Positions 24,991 to 33,856 of a stretch of DNA of 64,000 nucleotides are shown here, piece after piece. The first letter of the stretch is position 1. Each line of letters begins with the position of its first letter. The stretch covers positions 8,370,001 to 8,434,000 of the forward strand of contig NZ_CP036426.1 of NCBI RefSeq assembly GCF_007752535.1, in the 5' to 3' direction. The position numbers and the translations under genes were made by a program. This DNA comes from Tautonia plasticadhaerens. Lineage in GTDB: Bacteria > Planctomycetota > Planctomycetia > Isosphaerales > Isosphaeraceae. Under the pieces are notes generated by a model. It saw nothing but the letters and a program-made list of their open reading frames with translations. It was not told where the DNA came from and made no database searches.

Positions 24991-25402
24991 GAGAATTATG
25001 CTGACCCTCTCACACGATCAAATCTGAGGGCCTGAGCGCGAGCCAGTGAGCGGCCGTCGGCGGGCGGGGCGACCGGGACAGACGCCGGGCCCCCGGTGAG
25101 GGGGCCGTGGGTTAGAGGGGATCGCCCCGCTCACCGGCTGGGAGTCGTCGGCGACGAACGTAGTAATGGGTGCCCCGGAGGTCGAGGCCGCCGGGCACGG
25201 AGAGAAGGTCGTGCCGGCAATCTGCCGCACGTCGCGACGCCAGCCACCCGCCGAGAGGTCGCTTGAGGTCCGGGATTGGGACCAGGAGATCGGGACGGGG
25301 AGGGCGGTCGAGGTCGAAGGATCGGGAGGAGGCCGGTCGCCGGGACGAAGGGCGGGGCCGGCAGCGATCACGGTCCGTCACGGGCTGAGGTGCGTGGAGA
25401 GA
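24991..25402. other. No convincing gene
   Basis: About 410 bases between the hexamer array and the next gene. It starts AT-richer (ATTATGCTGACC) and then returns to high GC. A minus-strand frame at 25112-25381 (ending GGLDLRGTHYYVRRRRLPAG) could be a gene remnant, but I cannot support it. The right end of the IS110 element may lie here. Confidence 0.4.
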
Positions 25403-25645
25403 TCAGTCTTGAGGCTTGACGTCGGCACCTTCATAGAAGGCGTCAGTGTCGTTGGGTGCCTCAAGGTTTTCCTGGAACTCGTTGGTTCCTTGCGCGAAAT
25501 AAACTTTCGTCGATATTTTGCAGATGGCGCACTCCATTTCTTGGTGGACTCGGCCATCAGCATCCGTCTGCTTGCTGTTGAAGCCGGCGGAGTGGTGCGG
25601 CGTTGGTTTACCGCAAGTAGGACAGAGAGACATCAGAGTCGGCAT
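25403..25645 (-). CDS. Small CxxC zinc-ribbon-like protein
   Basis: An 80-residue protein with two Cys pairs, LCPTCGKPTPHH near residues 8-18 and MECAICKIST near 36-45, giving a likely zinc-ribbon fold. I do not recognise the family. The start at 25645 is 18 bp from the stop of the upstream gene on the same strand (25664-26101), so the two are probably cotranscribed. The base composition is clearly AT-richer than the core, fitting an acquired segment. Confidence 0.6.
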   Translation of the reverse strand: MPTLMSLCPTCGKPTPHHSAGFNSKQTDADGRVHQEMECAICKISTKVYFAQGTNEFQENLEAPNDTDAFYEGADVKPQD

Positions 25646-25663
25646 GTCATGATCCTCTGTCGA

Positions 25664-26101
25664 TTATTTTGGTTGAATCCAGATGAGTTCCGCGACGTAA
25701 TACTCTTGCTCGCGACCGAACTTTTCGACCTTTTTGGTTTTAATGTCGAACGTCAAGTTCATCCTGTGATAGTAAATCTTATCCCCAATTTGTTCCGCCT
25801 TGAGCTTCTCCTTGACTAGAATCCCCGAGTCGGTGTTGCACCAGTAGTTCATCTTGTCATTCAAGAGTCCGAAATTATTACCAAAATTTTCCGCTCCGCT
25901 CGCCGTCGCTCCACATTTCCACGAGAATAGATAACCGTCAGTCTCCGAGTTTCTTCGGAAATCGTCCCCGATAATCATCGCGATGGCCCCGGAGACGACC
26001 ACCTTCTTCCCGACGTAGTCCTTGGGGCTCTCGTGAAACTTAAGGGCTTCCTGTACCGTGCTGACCCGTATGTCAGCCCTCGGGGGGTAGTGCATCATCT
26101 G
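25664..26101 (-). CDS. OB-fold-like hypothetical protein, probably 5'-truncated by IS256
   Basis: About 144 residues remain. The first in-frame Met pair (MMHYPPRADIRVSTVQEAL) is at 26098, only 4 bp from the IS256 inverted repeat, and the frame continues into the IS. The opening VSTVQEALKFHESPKDYVGKK...VVVSGAIAM looks like the start of a mature OB-fold domain, so a signal peptide or leader has probably been lost. Cys residues (SWKCGATAS, YWCNTDSG) may pair. The low GC content matches its small downstream partner. I do not recognise a function. Confidence 0.55.
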   Translation of the reverse strand, partial: QMMHYPPRADIRVSTVQEALKFHESPKDYVGKKVVVSGAIAMIIGDDFRRNSETDGYLFSWKCGATASGAENFGNNFGLLNDKMNYWCNTDSGILVKEKLKAEQIGDKIYYHRMNLTFDIKTKKVEKFGREQEYYVAELIWIQPK

Positions 26102-27378
26102 TTCTGTAAAATCGGCTCGGCTTGAAGCGGCGGGCCACCGCCGGTTCCCTTGGAAGGTGCCAACCGAACCAAGGAGACCCCGACGATGACCCACCAGATG
26201 CAGCCTACCGCCCTGGACGAGATCACGGAACTGCTGGCCGAGCACGGCTTCGACGGGCTCGCCTCCGCCATCACCATCCTGCTCAACGAGGTCATGAAGA
26301 TCGAGCGGGCCCACGCCCTGGGGGCCGCCCCCTATCAGCGGTCCGAGCGACGGACCGGCCACGCCAACGGCTTCAAGCCCAAGACGCTGCACACCCGGCT
26401 CGGCCCGCTTGGCGTCGAAGTGCCGCAGACCCGGGGCGTCGCCTTCTACCCCTCGGCCCTGGAGAAAGGCGTCCGCAGCGAGCGGGCTCTGAAGCTGGCC
26501 GTCGCCGAGATGGACGTGCAGGGCGTCTCGACCCGCAAGGTGGCCGCCATCACCGAGAAACTCTGCGGCCTGGAGGTCACCAGCGGCGAGGTCAGCCGTG
26601 CCGCCGAGGCCCTCGACGAGGAGTTGGAACGGTGGCGATCCCGCCCTCTCGGCGAGACGCCGTACCTGATCCTGGATGCACGCTACGAACACGTCCGGCA
26701 CGGCGGCCAGGTCGTCTCGTGTGCCGTCCTGACGGCCATCGGCATCGACACGCAGGGCAAGCGGTCGATCCTCGGCGTGAGCGTCTCGCTATCGGAGGCC
26801 GAGGCCCACTGGAGGGACTTCCTCGCCTCGCTCCAGGCCCGGGGCCTGCACGGGGTCAAGCTCGTCGTCGCCGACGCCCACGCCGGGCTGAAGGAGGCCC
26901 TCAAGGCCAGGCTGACGGGCGTGCCGTGGCAGCGGTGCCAGTTCCACCTGATCGAGAACGCCATGGCCTTCGTGCCCAAGCCCGGGATGCGGAAGGCGGT
27001 GGTGGCGAGCTTGCGGGCGGTCTTCGACGCCCCGGACCGGACGGAGGCCGAGCGGCAGTTGGACATCGCCGTGAGGAAGTACCGGGCGACGGCCCCGAGG
27101 CTGGCCGAGTGGCTGGAGGCCAACGTGCCGGAGGGGCTGGCCGTCTTCGCCCTGCCGCCCTCGCATCGGCGACGGCTGCGGACGATCAACATGCTGGAGC
27201 GGCTCAACAAGGAGTTGAAGCGGAGGACGAGGGTCGCCGGGCTGTTCCCGAACGAGGCGTCGGCCCTGCGGCTGGTCAGTGCCGTGGCGATGGAGATCAG
27301 CGAGGACTGGGAGACGAACCGCAGATACCTGACGATGGAGCCGGAGTGACCCGCCGCAGGGCCGGGAATTTACAGAAA
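26102..27378 (+). mobile_element. IS256-family insertion sequence
   Basis: The ends are inverted: TTCTGTAAA at 26102-26110 matches the complement at 27369-27377, and inner blocks GCGGCGGG(C/T)CAC also correspond. A single complete transposase lies between. No target duplication is visible: the left flank reads GCATCATCTG and the right flank ACGAGGTTGC. A later deletion or recombination at one side may explain this. Total length of about 1.28 kb is typical. Confidence 0.8.
26186..27349 (+). CDS. IS256-family (MULE-like) DDE transposase
   Basis: A 387-residue complete transposase. The start at 26186 follows AAGGAGA. The DDE residues are visible: the first Asp in YLILDARYEHVR, the second in LVVADAHAGLKEAL, and Glu in INMLERLNKELKRRT. 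The conserved C/H element WQRCQFHLIENAM is present. The N-terminal part includes VEVPQTRGVAFYPSAL and the Mutator signature MDVQGVSTRKV. IS256 moves by copy-paste through a circular intermediate. The reading frame is intact, so the enzyme may be active. Confidence 0.95.
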   Translation: MTHQMQPTALDEITELLAEHGFDGLASAITILLNEVMKIERAHALGAAPYQRSERRTGHANGFKPKTLHTRLGPLGVEVPQTRGVAFYPSALEKGVRSERALKLAVAEMDVQGVSTRKVAAITEKLCGLEVTSGEVSRAAEALDEELERWRSRPLGETPYLILDARYEHVRHGGQVVSCAVLTAIGIDTQGKRSILGVSVSLSEAEAHWRDFLASLQARGLHGVKLVVADAHAGLKEALKARLTGVPWQRCQFHLIENAMAFVPKPGMRKAVVASLRAVFDAPDRTEAERQLDIAVRKYRATAPRLAEWLEANVPEGLAVFALPPSHRRRLRTINMLERLNKELKRRTRVAGLFPNEASALRLVSAVAMEISEDWETNRRYLTMEPE

Positions 27379-27388
27379 CGAGGTTGCA

Positions 27389-27541
27389 TTACCCCTCGGG
27401 GCCTGGGTGGGCACCAGCGTCAGGATTAAGAATAGGGGCGTAACCATCGTAGGTATCCTCACGTTCGTCGAGGGTAGCGATTATTGGGCTCTTGCGGCGC
27501 CAACGCCGCCTAACCTTGTTTCGGCGCACGATTCGTCGCAT
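27389..27541 (-). CDS. Short basic ORF next to IS256 (uncertain)
   Basis: Fifty residues: MRRIVRRNKVRRRWRRKSPI, then IIATLDEREDTYDGYAPILNPDAGAHPGPEG. The local GC is lower than in the flanks and the sequence is not low-complexity after residue 17. It stops 11 bp from the right IS256 end. It may be a remnant of a longer gene or a small protein. The upstream frame stays open but reads antisense to the neighbouring gene, so only this part is offered. Confidence 0.3.
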   Translation of the reverse strand: MRRIVRRNKVRRRWRRKSPIIATLDEREDTYDGYAPILNPDAGAHPGPEG

Positions 27542-27976
27542 TTGCGACAAACCGGCGTCCGAATAGTCGTGATACAACACGCCTGAACGCTCGTCTAATC
27601 CCGGTCTCGAATCCAATCTGGCTGCAATCGCCCGAGATTGCAAGGAGGTTCCCGGGATTCGACGTGCGAACACGTTCGAAGGTCGCGGCGGGTGGCCGGG
27701 GCCAGGCAGGGCGTGCCCCGGATTCGGGGGCCGACGACCCCGGGGCATGCGGCGCGTCGACCTGGCCACCCGCCCGGAGACGACACGAGCGTCCGACCCC
27801 TGCTCGGGCCGGTGGCGGGATTCTCGGCCCGCTTTGGGAGAAAAAGTGACTGGGGGGGCCCGATTTCCTGATCTTAAGGGTGTATGGCCGATCTCGGGCG
27901 GGGGGGACGACGGGGTCCCGAGCCGAGCTGAGGCGGCCGGGGTCGAGACGCGCCGGGCACCCAAGAGACTCCCACC
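27542..27976. other. Right margin of the accessory region, no gene seen
   Basis: A 435-base gap in which composition shifts from moderate GC (27542-27660) back to the high GC of the core. No reading frame here has domain-like content and I see no clear hairpin or promoter. It separates the mobile-element region from the next core-like gene. Confidence 0.5.
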
Positions 27977-29620
27977 ATGAAGACGCCGCCGTCGCAGAAG
28001 CAGGTCGAGGCCAACCGCCGCAACGCCTTGAAGTCGAGCGGGCCGAGGACCGCCGAGGGCAAGGCCCGGAGCCGTCGCAACGGCCTGGTCCACGGGCTGA
28101 CCGCCGAGGTCCTCGTCCCCGACGAGGACCGGGACGCCTTCGAGGCGGCGATGGGCCGATGGGACCGGGACGCCGGCCCGGCCAACGTCGTCGAGCGCCA
28201 CCTCGTCCGCCGCGCCGCCGTCGGCTCGATCAAGCTCGACCGGATCGAGCGGGCCCGGGAGGACACCCGACAGGAGGCCGCCCGGGGGGCCGTCCTCTCC
28301 TGGGAGCGCTCCGGGCAGGCGAGGGCCCGCCGCAAGGCCCAGGACCTGGCCAGGGATCCCAGCAACGTCCTGCTCGACCTCGAAGCCACCGCCTTCGGCT
28401 GCGACTGGCTGATCCGCCGCTGGGAGGCCCTCGACGCCACCCTCCGGGTCGGCTCCGGCTGGGACCAGGCGACCGTCCTCCGGGCCCAGCTCCTGCTCGG
28501 CCTGCCCGGGGAGATCCCCTGCCCGGGGGCCGATCCCGGGGCCCGCACCCTCTGGATCCTGGCCTCGGCCTGGTCGCCGAGCCGGGTCACCCGACTCCCC
28601 CGGGCCTCCGAGGCCGAGGCCCTCCTCCCCTCCGAGCCGGAACCGGCCCGACAGGCCCTCCGGGCCTTCATCGCCGACCAGGTCGACCGCCTGGATCGGC
28701 TCCGGGCCGAGTCCTGGGAGGCGGTCGAGGGCCCCGAGTGCCGTGCCGTCGCGCTCCGGGCCGCGGCCGCCGACCCCTCGGCCGGCGGCCAGTTGATGCA
28801 CCGCTACGAGGTGGCCGCCGACCGCTCGGCCAACGCCGCCGTCCGGCTCTACCTCAACATCCGGGACCGCCGACGCCGGGAGATCCTCGAACTGTCGAAG
28901 GAGGCCCGGCACTGCTCCATCCCCCGGGCCCCCGTCGGCGGCGGCTGGTGGTGCGAGGTCGACGCCGACCCGGCCCCCCCCGGCTTCGCGCCGATCGACC
29001 TGCTCCCCGCCCCTCCCGATCCCGGGGACGCCTCGGAGGCCCCGCCCCCGCCCGCCGGGCCGGTCCCGGGCGCCGGGCCGATCCCGGTCGACCCGTTCGC
29101 CGAGGCCGTCGCCGAGGCCCCGCATCCCCCGGTCGGGCCGACGGCCCCGACGGCGTCCGCCCCCGCCCCGGTCGCGTCCCCCCCGCCGTCCGGCCCCGAG
29201 GCGCCCGACGCCCCCGGGCCGATCGCCCCGGCCTCGGCCTTCGACGACTCCCGGACCCGGTCCGGACCCGGCCCGGAGGCCCCCGGGCCCCGCCACCCCG
29301 CCGACCCGACCCGCCGCCCCTCGGTCGCCGCCGGTCCCCGGCCCGCCGTCGCCGTCGCCGACCGACGCGGCCGGCCCGGTGCGCCGGTGCGGAGCGAACC
29401 CATTTCACCCCCCCAATCCCCGGCCAGCCCGGCCCGCAAACCATTCGCCTCGTTCAACTTGGGAAGCGGACCCCCGGGCCCTCGCCCCGACCGTTCTCGG
29501 CGCACCGGCCCGTCCCCGGCCCCCCCGGATCGGGCCTCCGGGGGCGACCGTTCCCCCGATCGGACCGGGGCACCCCCACGCCCCCCCGGCCGGCCCTCGC
29601 GTCCCGAGGGGACCGGCTGA
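27977..29620 (+). CDS. Planctomycete-specific hypothetical protein with a Pro-rich tail
   Basis: A 547-residue protein. The N-terminus QVEANRRNALKSSGPRTAEG...KARSRRNGLVHGL is a recurrent planctomycete signature of unknown function. Residues 60-330 are alpha-helical and rich in Arg, Glu and Ala (RRKAQDLARDPSNVLLDLEA; YLNIRDRRRREILELSKEAR). From about residue 340 to the end it is Pro/Ala/Gly-rich and likely disordered. It has no membrane segment. The basic N-terminal motif would suit nucleic-acid binding, but that is speculation. It borders the mobile-element region. Confidence 0.65.
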   Translation: MKTPPSQKQVEANRRNALKSSGPRTAEGKARSRRNGLVHGLTAEVLVPDEDRDAFEAAMGRWDRDAGPANVVERHLVRRAAVGSIKLDRIERAREDTRQEAARGAVLSWERSGQARARRKAQDLARDPSNVLLDLEATAFGCDWLIRRWEALDATLRVGSGWDQATVLRAQLLLGLPGEIPCPGADPGARTLWILASAWSPSRVTRLPRASEAEALLPSEPEPARQALRAFIADQVDRLDRLRAESWEAVEGPECRAVALRAAAADPSAGGQLMHRYEVAADRSANAAVRLYLNIRDRRRREILELSKEARHCSIPRAPVGGGWWCEVDADPAPPGFAPIDLLPAPPDPGDASEAPPPPAGPVPGAGPIPVDPFAEAVAEAPHPPVGPTAPTASAPAPVASPPPSGPEAPDAPGPIAPASAFDDSRTRSGPGPEAPGPRHPADPTRRPSVAAGPRPAVAVADRRGRPGAPVRSEPISPPQSPASPARKPFASFNLGSGPPGPRPDRSRRTGPSPAPPDRASGGDRSPDRTGAPPRPPGRPSRPEGTG

Positions 29621-29824
29621 CCGGGGGGCGTCCGACGCCCCTCCGGGCCGGGACGCGGGGTGCCCGGGCCTCCCGAGACCGGGCCGGGCGTCGAACACGG
29701 GGACCCCGGGCATCGTACCTGGCTCCGAGGCGTGGCGTGGCGTGGCGAGGAAACGGCCCGCCCCGCCGCCCGACCCTCCGATCAGACGACCGAACGCCCG
29801 AACGACCGCGAAGGAGAGGCCCCG

Positions 29825-30676
29825 ATGCGTGCCGCCGTCGCCGCCCCCGAGCCGCAGACGATGCGATGCCTGGAGATCCGAGGGGGGACCGAGGCGGTCG
29901 AGCAGTCCCTCGACCTGCCCGGCCTCCAGGCGTTCATCTACAGCCGCCCCCACGGCGGCGACGCCCGGGGGGGGGACGTGCACTACGTCTCCGTCTGCGG
30001 CGGGGGGGCGACCGTGCGGGCGGTCGTGGCGGACGTCTCCGGCCACGGGGACTCGGTGGCCGAGTTCTCGGGCGTCCTGCGGGCGCTGGTCCGCAAGCAC
30101 ATCGCCCGGCACGACCAGACGAGCCTGGTCGAGGCCCTCAACCGGGAGTTCGGCGCCCGGGCCGAGCTGAGCCGGTTCGCCACGGCGGTCGTCGCCACGT
30201 TCCTGCCCGGCAGCCACCGGCTGACCGTCTCCAACGCCGCCCACCCGAGGCCGCTCTACTACAAGGCCGACCCCGGCGAGTGGATGATCCTCGCCCCCGA
30301 GACGGCCGCCGCCGCCGGGGCGAACCTGCCGCTGGGGGTCCTGGACGACGCCCCTTACGAGCAGTTCGCCGTGACGATGGCCCCCGGGGACGTGGTGGTC
30401 CTCTACACCGACGCCCTCACCGAGGCCGCCGACCCCTCCGGCCTGATGCTCGGCGAGTCCGGCCTGCTGGAGATGGCCCGCCACCTCGACCCCTCCGAAG
30501 CCAGGCGCCTCGGTCCCGGCCTGCTCGAAGCCGCCCGCCTCTTCCGGGACGGCCGCCCCGCCGAGGACGACGAGACCCTCGTCGTCCTCCGCCACGACGG
30601 CACCGGCACCCGGTTCCCCGGCCCGCTCCAGTTCCCCCTCGTCATGGCCAAGATGTTCGGCCTCGTCCGGGTCTGA
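29825..30676 (+). CDS. PP2C/SpoIIE-family serine phosphatase
   Basis: A 283-residue single-domain phosphatase. The start at 29825 follows AAGGAGAGGC. PPM motifs are visible: GGDARGGDVHYV, the metal-binding VADVSGHGDSVAEFSGVLR, VSNAAHPRPLYY, DVVVLYTDALTEA, and the C-terminal EDDETLVVLR. Such RsbU/SpoIIE-like enzymes dephosphorylate anti-sigma antagonists in partner-switching pathways. No sensor domain is attached, and the regulator with an RsbW-like ATPase domain lies about 9 kb away (39804-40664); a link is only conjecture. Confidence 0.88.
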   Translation: MRAAVAAPEPQTMRCLEIRGGTEAVEQSLDLPGLQAFIYSRPHGGDARGGDVHYVSVCGGGATVRAVVADVSGHGDSVAEFSGVLRALVRKHIARHDQTSLVEALNREFGARAELSRFATAVVATFLPGSHRLTVSNAAHPRPLYYKADPGEWMILAPETAAAAGANLPLGVLDDAPYEQFAVTMAPGDVVVLYTDALTEAADPSGLMLGESGLLEMARHLDPSEARRLGPGLLEAARLFRDGRPAEDDETLVVLRHDGTGTRFPGPLQFPLVMAKMFGLVRV

Positions 30677-30858
30677 CGACGGTCCCCGGGGCCCGACGCC
30701 GGTCCCGAGGGCGGCGGGGGGCGATCACCCCGAGGGTGCGACGCAACAAAAGGTGAATTTCCGGCAGTCATTTTCAGATCCTATTGGTCACGCGGCGATC
30801 GTCCCCTTCGGCCCGGGCTCGACCTCCATCCGACCTGAGTAGTCCATCCACCGTATCG

Positions 30859-31015
30859 GTCGACGGATCGGTTCCGTCCCCCTCTCCCCGCCAGCGGGGA
30901 GAGGGCCGGGGTGAGGGGCCTTCGGTCGATCGCCTGGCCTCTCGCGCCGTCCGAGCCCCCTCACCCGGGCTTCGCCCACCCTCTCCCCCGAGGACGGGGG
31001 CGAGGGTCGGAGAAG
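30859..31015. repeat. Double-palindrome dispersed repeat, copy 1
   Basis: The unit begins TCGACGGATCGGTTCCG and contains two hairpins: CCCTCTCCCCG (30880-30890) with its complement at 30895-30905, and CCCTCTCCCCCG (30979-30990) with CGGGGGCGAGGG (30995-31006). It ends GAGGGTCGGAGA. A second copy lies at 52649-52807 in the same orientation. Both sit in gaps after a gene end. It resembles bacterial intergenic mosaic elements; it fills most of the 30677-31065 gap. Confidence 0.7.
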
Positions 31016-31065
31016 ACCGCCCTCGGACGACATCCGACCCCCCATCCCGGGTTCTCCGTCGTCGA

Positions 31066-32751
31066 TCATCCGACCTCCTCCCCGAGTGTCCCGAGATCCC
31101 GGCGGCGGAAGACCAGGAACTTGGCGTCGTAGGTGAGGTAGCCGATCCCGGGCAGGTTCGCGTCGAAGACGACCGGGCGGAGGGGGGCGGGGACGACGAG
31201 CGAGTAGACCTGGGGGTTCACGTCGAAGGTCCGGACGAGTTCATAGTCGCTCGAGAATCCGGGGACGCGACGGGCCATCTGCTCGGCCTCCCAGGGGCGG
31301 AGCACGGCCCACTCGGGGCGGAGGACGCCGAGGGTGGTGTAGAAGTCGGTGCCGAACCGCCCGGCGGCCTCGACGACCTCCGGGGAGACCAGCCCCGGCC
31401 AGTCGGCCATCCTCGCGCCGCTGAAGTAGCCGATGTAGCCGACGCACTCCAGGTAGACCCGCTCCCCCGGCCCCACCCGATCGGCCAGCCATCGGCCGAG
31501 CTTCGCCCGGTTGCCCATCTCGACCACGTTGGCCTGCACCCGCATCTGGATCGCCGTCAGCACGAAGATCAGCGCCATCCCCGCCCCGACCGCCAGCAGC
31601 GGGGCCGCCGCCAGCACCCAGGCCGGCCGGAACCGGCGGCCCAGCGGGGCCACCAGCCGGGGCACCCCCCGGGCGATCGTCGCCAGGCCCAGCAGCGTCG
31701 CCGGGGGCATGTACCAGGGGAACGAGAAACTCAGGAAGGACAGATACAAGGACATCAACGCGAACATCAAGGAACACGACCGCCCCCAGCGATCCCGGAT
31801 CGGCACCAGCCAGTAGGACACGCCGAACACCCCCATCGCCGCCGCCCAGGGCCAGAACCAGGGGTGCCACCCTTGGCCGTAGCCGACGTTGTGGTAGATC
31901 GGCAGGAACGCCCGGGTCGCCGTGGCCAGGAACCGCCCGACCGGCCCCACGAAGGGGTCGAGATCCTGGTCCAGGTTCGCCTTGGCGAGGATTGTGTGCG
32001 GCACCGGCGACCCGTAATAGGCCCAGGCCCCGGCGAACCAGGGCAGGTAGGCCGCCGTGCACACGAGCCCCGCCTTGAACAGATCCGCCACCTTCGATCG
32101 GAACCGGCCCGGCCCGAACAGCAGATCCGCCGCCGCCGCCGCCGCGATCGGCACGCAGCCGTCGGGCCTCGACCACATCAGGCCCGCCCAGCAGATCCCC
32201 ATCGGCAGCCAGCGCCGGGGCACGTCGTCCCGGGCCACCAGGGCGAGCGTCCCGACCAGGAACAGCAGCAGGAACGCCGTCTCCATGCCGTTGACCGAGA
32301 AGGCGATCGCCTTGACCTCCAGCGCCAGGAACGCGGCCAGCGCCCACCACGACAGCCCCCGGCCCGACGACTCCCGCTCCAGCCTCCCCAGGAGCACCAG
32401 CCCGGCCGCCACGTACGCGACGACGCTCAGCAGCCGGAACGCCCGGATCGCCTCCCGGTACGACCGCTCCCCGGTGACCACGTGGCAGAGCGCCGGCAGC
32501 AGGACGCCCAGCGGCGAGGTGAAGCCGTGGATCCGCTCCCCCGGCTGGAAGACCAGCCCCCGGCCCTCGGCCAGGTTCTCGCTGTGGCGGAAGGTGATGA
32601 AGAAGTCCTCCCAGATGTGGTCGGTGAAGGCCGCATACGACAGCATGCTCAGCGCCGAGGCCAGGGCGAAGGCGACGGCCGGCCACCGGGATCGGGCCGG
32701 GGCCTTCGGCCGGACGGCTCCGCCTCCGGCTTCGGGACGGGAGGGCTCCAT
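31066..32751 (-). CDS. AftB-like GT-C membrane glycosyltransferase
   Basis: A 561-residue protein with about ten membrane helices. The first extracytoplasmic loop carries the conserved run HIWEDFFITFRHSENLAEGR followed by GLVFQPGERIHGFTSPLGVL, closely resembling mycobacterial AftB-type arabinosyltransferases and related GT-C enzymes that use polyprenyl-phosphate sugars. The acidic residues in DHIWEDFF are the likely catalytic site. The C-terminal 120 residues form a soluble extracytoplasmic domain (VYLECVGYIGYFSGARMADW). The acceptor and sugar are unknown. The gene diverges from the deaminase gene, with 191 bp between starts. Confidence 0.82.
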   Translation of the reverse strand: MEPSRPEAGGGAVRPKAPARSRWPAVAFALASALSMLSYAAFTDHIWEDFFITFRHSENLAEGRGLVFQPGERIHGFTSPLGVLLPALCHVVTGERSYREAIRAFRLLSVVAYVAAGLVLLGRLERESSGRGLSWWALAAFLALEVKAIAFSVNGMETAFLLLFLVGTLALVARDDVPRRWLPMGICWAGLMWSRPDGCVPIAAAAAADLLFGPGRFRSKVADLFKAGLVCTAAYLPWFAGAWAYYGSPVPHTILAKANLDQDLDPFVGPVGRFLATATRAFLPIYHNVGYGQGWHPWFWPWAAAMGVFGVSYWLVPIRDRWGRSCSLMFALMSLYLSFLSFSFPWYMPPATLLGLATIARGVPRLVAPLGRRFRPAWVLAAAPLLAVGAGMALIFVLTAIQMRVQANVVEMGNRAKLGRWLADRVGPGERVYLECVGYIGYFSGARMADWPGLVSPEVVEAAGRFGTDFYTTLGVLRPEWAVLRPWEAEQMARRVPGFSSDYELVRTFDVNPQVYSLVVPAPLRPVVFDANLPGIGYLTYDAKFLVFRRRDLGTLGEEVG

Positions 32752-32942
32752 GACTCGGGGTGCTCCTGGCGGCCTCGGTCGGGTCTCGGGGCGGTCCGGC
32801 CCGACCGGGGCGGGCGATTGCCCGGGGACCGCGCCCTGCGGTACCGTTGTTGCCGATCCCGCCCCCCCGGTTCAAGGGGCCCGCGCCGCCCTCCCGGGCC
32901 GTCGCCGGGGGCGGAGGGCCGGGGATCGGGGGTTCGGACGCG

Positions 32943-33410
32943 ATGGATCACGAGACCTACATGGCGAGGGCCGTGGCCGCCTGCCGGCTCGGCATCTCCG
33001 AGGGCCAGTCCCCCTTCGGCTCGGTGATCGTCCGGGGCGGCCGGATCCTCGCCGAGGCGCACAACACCGTCTGGCGAGACACCGACCCGACCGCCCACGC
33101 CGAGGTCAACGCCCTGCGCCTGGCCTGCCGGTCCCTCGGCTCGATCGACCTCTCCGGCGCCGTGCTGTACACCACCTGCGAGCCCTGCCCGATGTGCCTG
33201 GCCGCCTCGCACTGGGCCCGCGTCTCGCTCGTCGTCTTCGGCGCCTCGATCGCCGACGCCGCCGACGCCGGCTTCACCGAGCTGGGCGTCCCCGCCGGGG
33301 AGCTGGCCCGGCTCGGCGGCAGCCCCCTGGTCGTCGAGCCCGGCCCGCTCCGGGACGACTGTCGGGCCCTGTTCGGGGAGTGGAAGGCCGCCCGGGGCCG
33401 CCCCTACTAG
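32943..33410 (+). CDS. Nucleoside/cytidine-type deaminase (CDA superfamily)
   Basis: A 155-residue zinc deaminase of the guanine-deaminase/TadA type. The active site is visible: TAHAEVNAL (zinc His and catalytic Glu) and TTCEPCPMCLAASHWA (PCxxC zinc ligands). The N-terminal SPFGSVIVRGGRIL is typical. The helix and substrate region after PCPMC (VSLVVFGASIADAADAG) fits free nucleobase or nucleoside deaminases better than tRNA-specific TadA, though this is not certain. The start at 32943 is preceded by a GGGGATCGGGGG stretch. A perfect palindrome follows 11 bp after the stop. Confidence 0.9.
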   Translation: MDHETYMARAVAACRLGISEGQSPFGSVIVRGGRILAEAHNTVWRDTDPTAHAEVNALRLACRSLGSIDLSGAVLYTTCEPCPMCLAASHWARVSLVVFGASIADAADAGFTELGVPAGELARLGGSPLVVEPGPLRDDCRALFGEWKAARGRPY

Positions 33411-33421
33411 GGTGGCGAGCC

Positions 33422-33451
33422 CCCGGGCGTTGCGTCGACGCAACGCCCGGG
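33422..33451. terminator. 30-bp perfect palindrome after the deaminase gene
   Basis: CCCGGGCGTTGCGTC is followed immediately by its exact complement, with no spacer. The palindrome begins 11 bases after the deaminase stop. As RNA it would form a 13-bp or longer stem with a four-base loop. No T-run follows. It may be a terminator, or a protein-binding dyad because of its exact symmetry. Confidence 0.55.
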
Positions 33452-33856
33452 CGGCGCCGCCGTCGCCCTCATGCAACGTCCGCCGCGCGTTCCAGCCTCA
33501 TCTGGCCGGCCCGCCCCCACTCCCGGCGATACAAGGCCTGGCTTCGGCCGTGCGCCCATTCATCATTGTTCATGATCATTGAATCTCTCCGTCGGTCGGG
33601 GACGATCAGCCGGGGGACGGGCACTGTCGCCCGACCTCCCCGCTCCGAATCGCCGCCCCTCGCCCCCGGCCCGACGCCGGGGGCGGCGTCCGATCCGATG
33701 GCCTTGTCCGGTCCGCCATCGGCGGCCCGGGGCCGACCGGCCTGCGCCGCGAGGAGTACTCGGCGGGATGCCGATCGAGTCGGATGGCGGGCCCCCGATC
33801 CCGCGGCACGACCCCGCCCGCCGCAGGCCTTCCAGGAGGCGAGCGTCCCCATCTCT
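33452..33856. other. Leader region of the PEP-CTERM gene, no gene seen
   Basis: A 405-base non-coding stretch. An AT-rich patch around 33556-33592 (TTCATCATTGTTCATGATCATTGAATC) contrasts with the GC-rich rest and is a plausible promoter region, but I could not find well-spaced -35 and -10 boxes. AGGAGG at 33834-33839 is the likely ribosome site of the following gene. Confidence 0.4.

Noticed and set aside
24143-25027. A frame ending in a long Arg-Ala repeat
   Set aside because: It is an out-of-frame reading of the IS110 transposase followed by translation of the GAGGGC array.
25112-25381. A minus-strand ORF ending GGLDLRGTHYYVRRRRLPAG
   Set aside because: Part of it looks vaguely protein-like, but there is no ribosome site, the start is Arg-rich shadow sequence, and no family could be recognised.
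27389-29296. A 635-codon minus-strand frame
   Set aside because: Most of it is antisense to the better-supported 27977-29620 gene and is Gly/Arg-rich. Only its last 50 codons lie outside and were listed at low confidence.
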